A stretch of DNA of 33,445 nt from Candidatus Aminicenantota bacterium (GCA_016926835.1 JAFGNX010000190.1:1-33445), one strand, 5' to 3'; shown: positions 9,779 through 18,559, counted from the first letter of the stretch. The notes: generated by a model from the sequence alone, not told the origin. A program made the numbers and translations.

Positions 9779-11290
9779 GTGGGCAACCTGTGTAAAAACA
9801 AATTCGATAAGACGGTGTTGACTCACACAAGAATTTGCGCGGCGGTCCTGATGTTGGTGACAGCCGCCTGGACTTGCGGCTGCAGCCGATCCAATCAACC
9901 CCGGAACCTGCTCCTTATCGTATCCGACGCACTGCGCATGGACATGCTGGGCTGTTACGGCGGACCGGCGCACACGCCCCATATCAACCGCCTGGCCCGG
10001 GAAGGAACTTTGTTTGAAAACGCATACTGTACGGCTCCCACCACCATGCCCTCCGCGGTCACCATGTTAACGGGATGTTATTCACGCACATTCACTTTTG
10101 ACCACCGCACCGTGTACCTTGATTACTTGGACAAACGTGTTCCCAGCGCTTTTTTCCGGGTCGGAGACGGTGCGCACATGCTGGCCGAAGCCATGTCAGA
10201 GGCGGGGGTTGACACGCGGGTGTCGATGGAAAACGGGCTGGTCCGGATTTGCAACCTGTTGCAGGGATTCTCTCGTTTGCCCGGGAAAAAGCAGTTGCCG
10301 GAGTCACGGCGCCGCAAGATCAGGGAAAAACTCGGGTTCCAAGAGGAAAGCTTGGCATACGAAGCCATGTACGGTACTCTGGATTACCTGCTGCACTCAA
10401 ACCCCGAGCAACCTTTTTTCCTGTTTAAATGGATTTTCGACCCTCATTCCCCATACGACCCCGCGCCGCGTTTTCGCGCCCCGGTGGACGCCGGCACCGT
10501 CCCGTTGCCCCACCCCGGGACATTTTATTCTGATTTCAAAAACGCCGCCCTGCGCGCCAAACTGGATAACAACCGCATGAGCGCCGCGGAACGAAACTAC
10601 GTCACCGCCTTGTACCGCGCCGAGGTGGAGTCCGTGGACGATCGGGTGGGCGCGATCCTCAAGGCGCTCGATGCCGGCGGGCGGCGCAATCGCACCCTGG
10701 TGGTGTTTACCTCCGATCACGGTGAATGCCTGGGAGACTACGGCATGTACGGCCACGGCCGCGGGGTGCACCCGCCATTGGTCCGGGTTCCCCTGATCTA
10801 TTCCGGCCCCGGCATACCCAAGGGACAACGGGTCAAGACAGTGATTTCCCATCTGGATTTGACCCCGACCCTGGCGGAATTGCTCAAGGTTCAGAAGGCT
10901 TCACCCATGCAGGGCGTCAGTTACACCGGGATCTTCCGGGGGAAACAACTGCCGGACCGTGAAGTGTATTTTGACTATTTCTCAAATCTGCTGGACTCGT
11001 GGACCCGCGTAGACGGCATGTTGAGCGAAGGATTCCAGCTGGTGGTAGACCGCCGGCAGGGAGATCCCGAATTTCACTTGTTCGATCTTTCCGCGGACCC
11101 CGCAGCCATGAAAGAGGTGGCCGCAGCCCATACCGCCACCGTGCGCCGCCTGTTCGCGCAATTACAGGTGATCCGACGCAAAAACAGGTTGTTGCTGCTG
11201 GAACACGCCGGGCTGGTGAGGGGCGACCTGGATCCCGCGACGGAACGCGAAAAAGCCCGGAAACTGTTGCAAACTCTGGGGTATTTATAG
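9779..11290 (+). CDS. sulfatase-fold (alkaline phosphatase superfamily) hydrolase, exported
   Basis: NLLLIVSDALRMDMLGCYG, TPHINRLAREGTLFENAYC, FTSDHGECLGDYGMYGHG. Catalytic segment TTMPSAVTMLTG (Thr in place of Cys/Ser). Confidence 0.88.
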   Translation: MGNLCKNKFDKTVLTHTRICAAVLMLVTAAWTCGCSRSNQPRNLLLIVSDALRMDMLGCYGGPAHTPHINRLAREGTLFENAYCTAPTTMPSAVTMLTGCYSRTFTFDHRTVYLDYLDKRVPSAFFRVGDGAHMLAEAMSEAGVDTRVSMENGLVRICNLLQGFSRLPGKKQLPESRRRKIREKLGFQEESLAYEAMYGTLDYLLHSNPEQPFFLFKWIFDPHSPYDPAPRFRAPVDAGTVPLPHPGTFYSDFKNAALRAKLDNNRMSAAERNYVTALYRAEVESVDDRVGAILKALDAGGRRNRTLVVFTSDHGECLGDYGMYGHGRGVHPPLVRVPLIYSGPGIPKGQRVKTVISHLDLTPTLAELLKVQKASPMQGVSYTGIFRGKQLPDREVYFDYFSNLLDSWTRVDGMLSEGFQLVVDRRQGDPEFHLFDLSADPAAMKEVAAAHTATVRRLFAQLQVIRRKNRLLLLEHAGLVRGDLDPATEREKARKLLQTLGYL

Positions 11291-11296
11291 AATAAA

Positions 11297-11328
11297 GTTG
11301 AAAAGTTGAAGAGTTGAAAAGTTGAAGA
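11297..11328. repeat. direct tandem repeat (GTTGAAAAGTTGAAGA)x2
   Basis: Two perfect 16-bp units, equal to four GTTGAARA octamers, immediately after the stop of the sulfatase-fold gene. Confidence 0.95.
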
Positions 11329-11342
11329 GGCAAGAAGTTGAA

Positions 11343-11368
11343 ATGTAGGGGCGACCGGCCGGTCGCCC
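11343..11368. repeat. interspersed palindromic element, copy 1 core (ATGTAGGGGCGACCGGCCGGTCGCCC)
   Basis: Contains the perfect 20-bp palindrome GGGCGACCGGCCGGTCGCCC (11349-11368); 26 bp identical to 21104-21129. Confidence 0.95.
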
Positions 11369-11516
11369 GAACTTGAAAAGAAAGCCGCAGGTAGCAGGAG
11401 GCAGTTGCAGCGGTTCGCGAATCGCCCGTACTCTGACTCCTACCTCCTTTTTTCCCCTTGCCAATCGCCCATTGCCATGTCAAAGTTGGGGAGGAAAGAA
11501 GTTGAAGGCAAGAGAC

Positions 11517-11723
11517 TCAGCCGCCGCTGATCATGTGGATGGCCTCGACCTTGTCGCCATCGCGTACCACCACGTCTTCGTATTGTCCCTTGCGTACCAG
11601 CATGCCGTTGACCTTGACCACGATGTTGGGAAACACGTAGCGCATATGATCCAGGAGCTGTTTTACCGTCATTTGATTTCTTTCGGGAATCTTTGTATCA
11701 CGGTTGTTCAGGGTGATGGTCAT
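11517..11723 (-). CDS. ThiS/MoaD-like beta-grasp sulfur carrier protein
   Basis: 68 aa, MTITLNNRDTKI...VVVRDGDKVEAIHMISGG with C-terminal Gly-Gly; ATGA overlap with the thiF-like gene. Confidence 0.85.
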   Translation of the reverse strand: MTITLNNRDTKIPERNQMTVKQLLDHMRYVFPNIVVKVNGMLVRKGQYEDVVVRDGDKVEAIHMISGG

Positions 11724-12331
11724 TTCCTGCTCTCCACACACTGATCCGCAAGAGCGGGTTCATCCAGCAACAATTCAAGCACCACGTTGGCCTGCATGTG
11801 CGCGACGATCCCGACCCTGGGAGCCAGGGGGGGGAGATCCGGGGACACCTCGCTGCTTTCGTCACCACAGATGATGAGTCGCCCGCTTCTGCGCGTATGC
11901 AGGGTCTGGTTGCGCCCATACCCTGCCAGACCGGATGCGGCCACAATCCAGGTCTGCGGCCGCTCTTCCAGGAAGACTTCCACAATCATCTGCTTGGCTT
12001 CCGCGCTGTCCAGCGCTTCCACCACCACGGGGCACGTGGAAAAGACCGACAACACGCTTTCCGCAGTCAAGCGTACGTCCAAGGCCGTTACTTCCGTATC
12101 CGGGGCCATGCGGCGCAGGTTTTCCTTCAGGGCGTCCACTTTTTTCATGCCGACCTGATCGCAAAAGAAAGCCTGGCGGTTGAGGTTCCCGCGGCTGACC
12201 CGGTCAAAATCGGCGATCACCAGGCGGCCTACGCCGCTGCGGGCCAGCGCCACGGCACAGTTTGATCCCAATCCTCCGGCACCGGCAATGCCTACCGAGC
12301 AGAATCGCAGAAACCCGAGCGGACGACTCAT
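11720..12331 (-). CDS. ThiF-family (E1-like) adenylyltransferase
   Basis: GIAGAGGLGSNCAVALARSGVGRLVIADFDRVSRGNLNRQ; length and order match the ThiF family-2 type. Confidence 0.88.
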   Translation of the reverse strand: MSRPLGFLRFCSVGIAGAGGLGSNCAVALARSGVGRLVIADFDRVSRGNLNRQAFFCDQVGMKKVDALKENLRRMAPDTEVTALDVRLTAESVLSVFSTCPVVVEALDSAEAKQMIVEVFLEERPQTWIVAASGLAGYGRNQTLHTRRSGRLIICGDESSEVSPDLPPLAPRVGIVAHMQANVVLELLLDEPALADQCVESRK

Positions 12332-13347
12332 TGAATGCGGATGCGGGCTCCTCCCTCATGGGGAAGGACCTGACCGATCAGATAAAAAGGCTCCGCTGAA
12401 GCTTTGAGTGATGATTCCACCCGGCTCAGCATGTCCGGGGCAATGATCAGCACCATGCCGATACCCATGTTAAAGACCCGGAAACGCTCCTCCAGACTGA
12501 CTTCGCCCTTCTCCACCAGAAAACGGAAAACGGGGGGGATCGGCCAGACCTGTTCCACCCGGGCGCCCAGGGTATCGGGCAGGATCCTGGGAATGTTGTC
12601 GATGAAACCGCCGCCGGTGATGTGGGCCATTCCCTTTACATATCCTTCCTCAATCAATGGTCGCACCGGTTTGAGATAGGAGCGGTGAACCTTGAGCAAT
12701 TCATCCCCCACGGTTGCGCCCGCTCCCGGAATGGGACTGTTCACGGAAAGACCCTCCTGCTCAAACAGGATATGTCGGGCCAGGGAGTAGCCGTTGGTAT
12801 GAAGCCCGGTGGAGGGCAAACCGATCAACAGATCACCCTTGCGGATATTGGAACCATCCAGAATACGGCCGCGATCCACCAACCCCACGATGAAACCGGC
12901 CACGTCGTACTCGTTTTCCTTGTAGAACCCAGGCATTTCCGCGGTTTCACCACCCAGCAACACGAAGCCGTTTTCCACGCAACCTTCCAGCATGCCGGAA
13001 ACAATGGAAGAAATCGTGTCCGGCTCCACTTTGCCGGTAGCGATATAGTCAAGGAAGAACAGGGGATCCGCTCCGTACACCAGGATATCGTCTACGCAAT
13101 GGTTAACCAGGTCCTGGCCCACGGTATCGTGCCGGTCGGCCATGAAGGCCACTTTCAGTTTGGTTCCCACTCCGTCCGCGGATGACACCAGGACCGGGTG
13201 CTCCAACTTCTGCTGCAGGGGAAAAAACCCGCTGAATTTGCCGATTTCATTCACTCCCAGGCGGCGAACCATGTCGCGGATTTTTTCAACCGCCTGATTG
13301 CCCTTGTCGATGTTTACGCCGGCCCGGGAATATTTGTCGCTTGCCAT
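12328..13347 (-). CDS. purM: phosphoribosylformylglycinamidine cyclo-ligase (AIR synthetase)
   Basis: YSRAGVNIDKGNQAV, SSADGVGTKLKVA, DILVYGADPLFFLDY, LLGGETAEMPGFY. Start at MASDKY with GGAGG SD. Confidence 0.97.
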   Translation of the reverse strand: MASDKYSRAGVNIDKGNQAVEKIRDMVRRLGVNEIGKFSGFFPLQQKLEHPVLVSSADGVGTKLKVAFMADRHDTVGQDLVNHCVDDILVYGADPLFFLDYIATGKVEPDTISSIVSGMLEGCVENGFVLLGGETAEMPGFYKENEYDVAGFIVGLVDRGRILDGSNIRKGDLLIGLPSTGLHTNGYSLARHILFEQEGLSVNSPIPGAGATVGDELLKVHRSYLKPVRPLIEEGYVKGMAHITGGGFIDNIPRILPDTLGARVEQVWPIPPVFRFLVEKGEVSLEERFRVFNMGIGMVLIIAPDMLSRVESSLKASAEPFYLIGQVLPHEGGARIRIQ

Positions 13348-13443
13348 TTTTGCCTCCGGGAAACACGCCCTCTCTTGAGTCAAATTCACCGGTTATTCTA
13401 CCCGCAAGCCCGGCCAAAGTCAAAATCCGGGCAAGGCGGCCAC

Positions 13444-14829
13444 TCACCCCACAAGGTCTTTTGGAAAAAGGTCCCGGGGGTTTTTCCGGGGAATCGAAGG
13501 CCTGCGGCCGTACAACAAGTCGTCAAAGAAAAGCGCCACCCTCTGGTTCCAGGAATTGCGCGCAATCAGCCACCGTACCAGGCGGTGAACTGCCGTATCC
13601 GGTTTGGAATAGGGGCATACACGGATGCAGAAAGCGCAATCCGTACCGATCCGTTTCCAGAAGGCGAAGCAACGCTCCTGGTGAACGGACCAGTGGCGGA
13701 AGCCTCGACTTAGCGGTTCTTCTCCTGCGGGAATCGCCCGCGTCGGGCAGTTTTCCGCGCATTTTTTGCAAATGCGGCAGAAATCGGCGACATGTTGATT
13801 GAGCGCTTTTCCGGCAGGGAGCGGAGCATTGGTTGACACCACGGCCAGGCGTACACACGGACCATGGACGCTGTGCATGAAAATTCCCATCCTGCCCAAT
13901 TCACCCAAGCCGGCCGACACCGCAACCGGCACACACATCAACTGGTAATTGGCGTCCGTGTGCGCCCGGGCGTCATGGCCCAGGGCCCTGAGATAATGCG
14001 TCAAGATGTTTGCGATCTTGGCACTTTCCACGTACTGGCGCGATGATTCCAGCAATACGGGTAAAGCGGGAGAATGTTGAATCATGCGCATGTCCATGGC
14101 AACGACGATCACGATCCCGCGGTCATGCGATGGGTGGATGGCATCACCCCAACCTTCCGCGTGTCGACCGGCATGGCTGTACCAGTGATACGACTCCAGG
14201 GCGGCAAATCCCACATCCACGGCACCGTAGTAGCGACCCAGCGAGCTTATGTCCGCGGCCAGCTGCTCCGGCGCGCCGCCGCCGGGCCGCTTTGTCCCGG
14301 AAGGAGGATCGCTCGGTTGACATTGGCGGGATCGATCCAGAAATTCGAACGCGGCAGAAGCCATGGTTGCAAAGCGCTGATCGAAATAAAACCCTCCCGG
14401 ATCTCCCAGTTCCGGAGCCGCATGAATGGTTCGGTCTGTTTCCCTCCAGGCGGGATGGTCCGCGTAGTAGTTCTGAGCCAAACGGGGATGGTACTGGAGT
14501 TCGTTGCGCGAAAACATGTGGTCCCGCTCATCCATTGCTTCCGCTCCCGGATCGGGACCCTCCACCTGGAGGCCGCGGGGGAACCAGGGAATCCACGCCA
14601 CAAAAACGCTCAGGAAAAAAAATCCCAGAAGTACCCCATTGGCGGTTTGAACCAGGGGAAAATGACGCAGTTGGATCAAAACGGCCCAAAACAACACGTT
14701 TACCGGGAATGCCGCCAGGCACAGCCATGTAGCCCGCCGTTGTCTCTCCCGGATCGAGGCCTGAATCATCATGAAAACCAGCAGTCCGATGAGCCCGCCG
14801 GAAACCAGATTGATCGCCGTCAAATTCAC
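13444..14829 (-). CDS. reductive dehalogenase-like (RdhA family) Fe-S protein with N-terminal transmembrane helices
   Basis: Two C-terminal 4Fe-4S motifs (CRICKKCAENCP; C-x10-CAFCIRVCP), GELGRMGIFMHSVHGPCVRLAVVSTNAPL region, HP.LAQNYYADHP, RdhA-like layout; three hydrophobic helices in the first ~85 residues instead of a TAT signal. GTG at 14829 or TTG at 14823 as start. Confidence 0.75.
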   Translation of the reverse strand: MNLTAINLVSGGLIGLLVFMMIQASIRERQRRATWLCLAAFPVNVLFWAVLIQLRHFPLVQTANGVLLGFFFLSVFVAWIPWFPRGLQVEGPDPGAEAMDERDHMFSRNELQYHPRLAQNYYADHPAWRETDRTIHAAPELGDPGGFYFDQRFATMASAAFEFLDRSRQCQPSDPPSGTKRPGGGAPEQLAADISSLGRYYGAVDVGFAALESYHWYSHAGRHAEGWGDAIHPSHDRGIVIVVAMDMRMIQHSPALPVLLESSRQYVESAKIANILTHYLRALGHDARAHTDANYQLMCVPVAVSAGLGELGRMGIFMHSVHGPCVRLAVVSTNAPLPAGKALNQHVADFCRICKKCAENCPTRAIPAGEEPLSRGFRHWSVHQERCFAFWKRIGTDCAFCIRVCPYSKPDTAVHRLVRWLIARNSWNQRVALFFDDLLYGRRPSIPRKNPRDLFPKDLVG

Positions 14830-14921
14830 CTCCGGAAATCTCTTTTTGCACCCGGGATTTGCAACCGCCTTCCGGTCAGGGTATGTGCGATGGGAGTCAC
14901 ATCAGGATCCTTTCTGCAGCG

Positions 14922-14930
14922 ATTATAACA
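14922..14930 (-). promoter_or_regulatory. extended -10 promoter candidate for RdhA-like gene
   Basis: Minus strand TGTTATAAT (TGnTATAAT); no convincing -35. Confidence 0.45.
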
Positions 14931-14946
14931 CAGTCCGCCGCCGGCC

Positions 14947-14975
14947 TTGCCAGGCATACGCTTGTTTGATACAGT
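14947..14975 (+). promoter_or_regulatory. promoter candidate for the HrpA/HrpB-like helicase
   Basis: TTGCCA, 17-nt spacer, TACAGT preceded by TGA (extended -10), ending 7 nt before the ATG at 14983. Confidence 0.45.
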
Positions 14976-14982
14976 ATCCTTC

Positions 14983-17727
14983 ATGACTGAACCCGTGCCG
15001 CCGGGCACGTTGCCCATCGATGCATTCCAGGACCAGATCCGCTATCAGGTGGACCATCACCCCGTCGTTATCCTCACCGCCGAAACCGGTGCCGGCAAAT
15101 CCACCCGGGTGCCGTTGTGGCTGTGGCGGCGGGGAATGCGCGTTCGGGTTACCCAGCCGCGCCGTATCGCCGCCCGTTCACTTTCCCACTACGTGGCGGA
15201 AATCAGCGGAACTCCCTGGGGAAAGGCCATCGGGTTCCAGACCGGCCTGGACCGCTGCTGTTCACGACAGACCCGATTGTTGTACCTGACCGACGGAGTC
15301 CAGATGCAGCGGGAAATCCAGGCCAAACGAGACTGGGACGTCCTGATCCTGGATGAAGTCCACGAATGGAACCTGAACCAGGAAACCCTGGTGGGAACAG
15401 TTCGCGAAAACCTGGACCGGGGTGTCTACCTCCGGGAAAAGAAAAAAGTCGTTGTCATGAGCGCCACTCTGCAGGCGGACCGCCTCGCGCATTTTCTGAA
15501 TGATGCGCCGGTAATCTCGGTTCCCGGACGGGGATTTCCGGTCACCATGCACCGCCACCATCCGGAATTCATGCTGGCCGATGTGACGCAACTGGTGGAA
15601 GCGGGCCGCAACATCCTCGTGTTTCTGCCGGGGAAACGGGAAATCGAGCAATTTGGCGAACAACTGGAGACCGCCCTGAAAGAAGATGGCCTTCACGCCC
15701 GGATTCTTCCTCTACATGGAGAACTCGGAATCCGTGAACAAGCCAGAGTGTTTCGCCATTATCCCCAGCCAAAAGTGGTTCTGGCCACGGATATCGCCCA
15801 GACCAGCCTGACCATCAGTGATATCGACGCGGTGATCGATTCCGGGCTCAAAAAAGAAATCCAGATCCGCAAAGGCATTGAAGGCCTGTACCCGGTCGAC
15901 ATTTCCCGGGCGGAATGCATGCAGCGGGCCGGACGGGCGGGCCGGGTGCGCAGCGGACAGTACATCCTCTGCGCTGAAAGGGAAATGGATGAGCGTCCGC
16001 CTTTTCCCGAACCTGAAATCCGCAGGCTGAACTTGGAGTCCGTGGTACTGCGCATGATCAATTGGGGTGTTTCTCCCCGTGATTTCCCCTTTTTCCATTC
16101 TCCAAAAACCGGCTTGATCTCCCGGGCCCTGCAACGCCTCGAGGTTTACGGCGCCATCACCGCCAAAGGTGCCATCACCACGGAAGGCAAACACATGGCG
16201 AGCCTGCCCGTATCCATCCCGAGTTCACGCATGTTACTGGAAGCGCGCAAATCTTCTTCCCGCGTGATGCACACCGTGCTGGAAGCCATCGCTATACTGG
16301 AAGCCGGCGGTATTGTAAACCGGGATTTCCCCGGAGTTTCCGTGCATGACGGCCGCTTCCAATCCGACATTCTCAACCAGATCATCATCTGGAACAACCA
16401 GCGCCAGTTTCGCGCTTATATCCAACACAAGAAACTCGCCCTGGCAAAAGAAATCCTGCGGGAGTTGCGCTCCCGCCTGAAAGTCAAAGCGGTACCTGAC
16501 GAATGGTCCCCCGGAGAAGAAGCCGACATCTACCGGGCCATCCTGTCTGGCTTCACCGAGTGGGTGTTTCGCCGCTTTGGTGACCTCTACAGCCGCGAAG
16601 AAGAGGAGGCCCGGCGCCTGGACCGGCAATCGATCCTGGCCGGCGAACCGCCGGAATGGATCACGGGCCAGCCTTTTGACCTCCTGGTCACCCGTACCAA
16701 CCCCCATACCGGAGAAGAGGAGCAATTCCAGCTGGCACTGATCACATTTGCGTCCCGCATTTCGCTGGAATTGCTGGAAGACCTTTCACCCTTCAGTTAC
16801 CGACACGAGCGCTCGGTACGAATCATTAATCATACCGTGGTTGTGCGCCACCGCGTCTTTTTCGGCAACCAGGTAATTGCCGAATACGCGGCCGCCCCGG
16901 ACTGGTCACAAGCCAATGACCGCGATGCCGCTTTTCCCCACGTGTTGCGTTGGGTCCGCAATCAGAAAGAAGCACTGCCGTTGAACCGGCACCACAAACG
17001 CCTGGAAGGTGAGTTTCTGCGCCTTCCCCGAAACCTTGCCCCGAAAGAAGAATCCTTTGCGGATTTCTGGACCCGCTTCCTATACCGTGAGATTTCCAGG
17101 CGCTTGCGCACCGACCGGCTGGACCTGTTTTTTCACTTTGACCGCTTCAACGGCCGTTTGCAACTGGACCGCCTGCTTCCCGCTGGAGTGATCCGCCGGC
17201 TGCTGGATGCACACTGGCCTGAACAGACCGTTATCGCCGGCAAAAGCGTAAACGTGGAATATTCTGAAAACGGGGCCCGCGCTTGCCTGCCCATACGTGA
17301 TTTCGTTGATGCCGAGCCTGAAGAGATGTTTCTCTGCACCGGGTTGCCCCTGATCCTCGATCTGGACGGCCGGGAATGCGCGGATTGGGAATCCGCTGTA
17401 GAGGCATACAACCAGTGGAAACACGGAGAAGTCTTTTTTCAGCGCTGGCGGTTGCGACGCCGACAAGTACAAATGGAAGACATCGTAGACCTCGATTTCC
17501 CCATCGCGTTTGAAGGCGGCAAAGGCAAAGAAAATCAGGCGTTGATTTTCTATACCGCGCCGATACTTGAAAAGGAAGGAATCATCCTGACCCATTTTGC
17601 AGACGAAGACAGTGCCCGCCGTCACATGGATGCCATACGTAAAGAATGGAACACCCGCCGGGAATCATTCCGCCGCCGGGAAATCGAGCAGATATTCGAA
17701 AAAAAAGGCTGGCGCGTCAAATCCTGA
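14983..17727 (+). CDS. HrpA/HrpB-type DEAH-box ATP-dependent helicase
   Basis: AETGAGKSTRVP Walker A, LDEVHEW (DEVH), VMSATLQ, QRAGRAGRVRSG; HA2-like C-terminal region. Start set at MTEPVPPG. Confidence 0.92.
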   Translation: MTEPVPPGTLPIDAFQDQIRYQVDHHPVVILTAETGAGKSTRVPLWLWRRGMRVRVTQPRRIAARSLSHYVAEISGTPWGKAIGFQTGLDRCCSRQTRLLYLTDGVQMQREIQAKRDWDVLILDEVHEWNLNQETLVGTVRENLDRGVYLREKKKVVVMSATLQADRLAHFLNDAPVISVPGRGFPVTMHRHHPEFMLADVTQLVEAGRNILVFLPGKREIEQFGEQLETALKEDGLHARILPLHGELGIREQARVFRHYPQPKVVLATDIAQTSLTISDIDAVIDSGLKKEIQIRKGIEGLYPVDISRAECMQRAGRAGRVRSGQYILCAEREMDERPPFPEPEIRRLNLESVVLRMINWGVSPRDFPFFHSPKTGLISRALQRLEVYGAITAKGAITTEGKHMASLPVSIPSSRMLLEARKSSSRVMHTVLEAIAILEAGGIVNRDFPGVSVHDGRFQSDILNQIIIWNNQRQFRAYIQHKKLALAKEILRELRSRLKVKAVPDEWSPGEEADIYRAILSGFTEWVFRRFGDLYSREEEEARRLDRQSILAGEPPEWITGQPFDLLVTRTNPHTGEEEQFQLALITFASRISLELLEDLSPFSYRHERSVRIINHTVVVRHRVFFGNQVIAEYAAAPDWSQANDRDAAFPHVLRWVRNQKEALPLNRHHKRLEGEFLRLPRNLAPKEESFADFWTRFLYREISRRLRTDRLDLFFHFDRFNGRLQLDRLLPAGVIRRLLDAHWPEQTVIAGKSVNVEYSENGARACLPIRDFVDAEPEEMFLCTGLPLILDLDGRECADWESAVEAYNQWKHGEVFFQRWRLRRRQVQMEDIVDLDFPIAFEGGKGKENQALIFYTAPILEKEGIILTHFADEDSARRHMDAIRKEWNTRRESFRRREIEQIFEKKGWRVKS

Positions 17728-18559
17728 CTGTTGCTGCAAGGGGAATTCGCTCCAACAGGGCCGTGAGTACGCTTTGAAAACGCGCGGCGGTACGGGATGC
17801 CGTTTCCGTAACTTCTGTGTGTGAAAGCGGCTGTCTACTGATGCCCGCGGCCAGGTTGGTGATACAGGAAATCGCAACCACACGCGCCCCCATGTGACGC
17901 GCCGCCACGGCTTCCGGTACGGTCGACATGCCCACCGCATTCGCGCCCAGCGCGGCCAGCATGCGCACCTCCGCCGGAGTTTCGTAAGCCGGACCGGCCA
18001 TGGCCGCGTAGATTCCTTCGCGCATCGGGCCGCCCGTGTCTTTCAAGACGCGCCGGGCCAGGGCGCGCAGGTCGGGATCGTAAACGGCACTCAGATCGGG
18101 AAAACGGGGCCCCAATTCGGAAGAATTCGATCCCCTGAGGGGATTGTCTCCCATCAGGTTGATGTGATCTCGAATCACCATGAGGTCACCTGGCCGTAAG
18201 CCGGGACCGATACCGCCGGCGGCATTCGTCAACACCAGGGTTTCGATCCCCATGCGACACAAGGTACGCACGGGAAACACCACGTCCATCATGGAATGAC
18301 CCTCGTAGAAATGCGCACGCCCCTGCAGAATCACGATGTGCCGGTCTTGCAAACGGCCGCTGATGAGACACCCGGCATGCCCTTTTACGGAAACCGGGGG
18401 AAACCCGGGTATGTCTTGAAAAGGGATTCGCGAATCCACGGGAAAATCGCGCACGAAATCCCCCAGGCCGGAACCCAATACCACACCGATGCCGGGGGTT
18501 CCGTCGACCATCCGCCGCACCTGTTCCACCGCGGCATCCAGTTTTTCAACCAATGGCAT
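17717..18559 (-). CDS. purine nucleoside phosphorylase (trimeric type)
   Basis: VVLGSGLGDF, LQGRAHFYEGH, LTNAAGGI, INLMGDNPL, GPAYETPAEVRMLAALGANAVGMSTVPEAVAARHMG. Start at MPLVEK with AGGAGGTG SD. Confidence 0.95.
   Translation of the reverse strand: MPLVEKLDAAVEQVRRMVDGTPGIGVVLGSGLGDFVRDFPVDSRIPFQDIPGFPPVSVKGHAGCLISGRLQDRHIVILQGRAHFYEGHSMMDVVFPVRTLCRMGIETLVLTNAAGGIGPGLRPGDLMVIRDHINLMGDNPLRGSNSSELGPRFPDLSAVYDPDLRALARRVLKDTGGPMREGIYAAMAGPAYETPAEVRMLAALGANAVGMSTVPEAVAARHMGARVVAISCITNLAAGISRQPLSHTEVTETASRTAARFQSVLTALLERIPLAATVRI

Noticed and set aside
11297-11368. Possible CRISPR or mini-CRISPR
   Set aside because: Only two adjoining 16-bp units with no spacers, and no cas genes in the window.
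11517-12331. ThiF/ThiS-like pair as a bacterial ubiquitin-like antiphage (Bil/CBASS-type) system
   Set aside because: No E2-like, JAB peptidase, cyclase or effector gene nearby; tight coupling to purM favours a metabolic sulfur-carrier role.
14830-14915. Cobalamin riboswitch in the leader of the RdhA-like gene
   Set aside because: I looked for a B12-box-like segment in the predicted 86-nt leader and did not see one; the leader is also short for that riboswitch class.
14010-14928. Plus-strand ORFs of 240 and 284 aa
   Set aside because: Antisense to the RdhA-like gene; no SD or domain motif.
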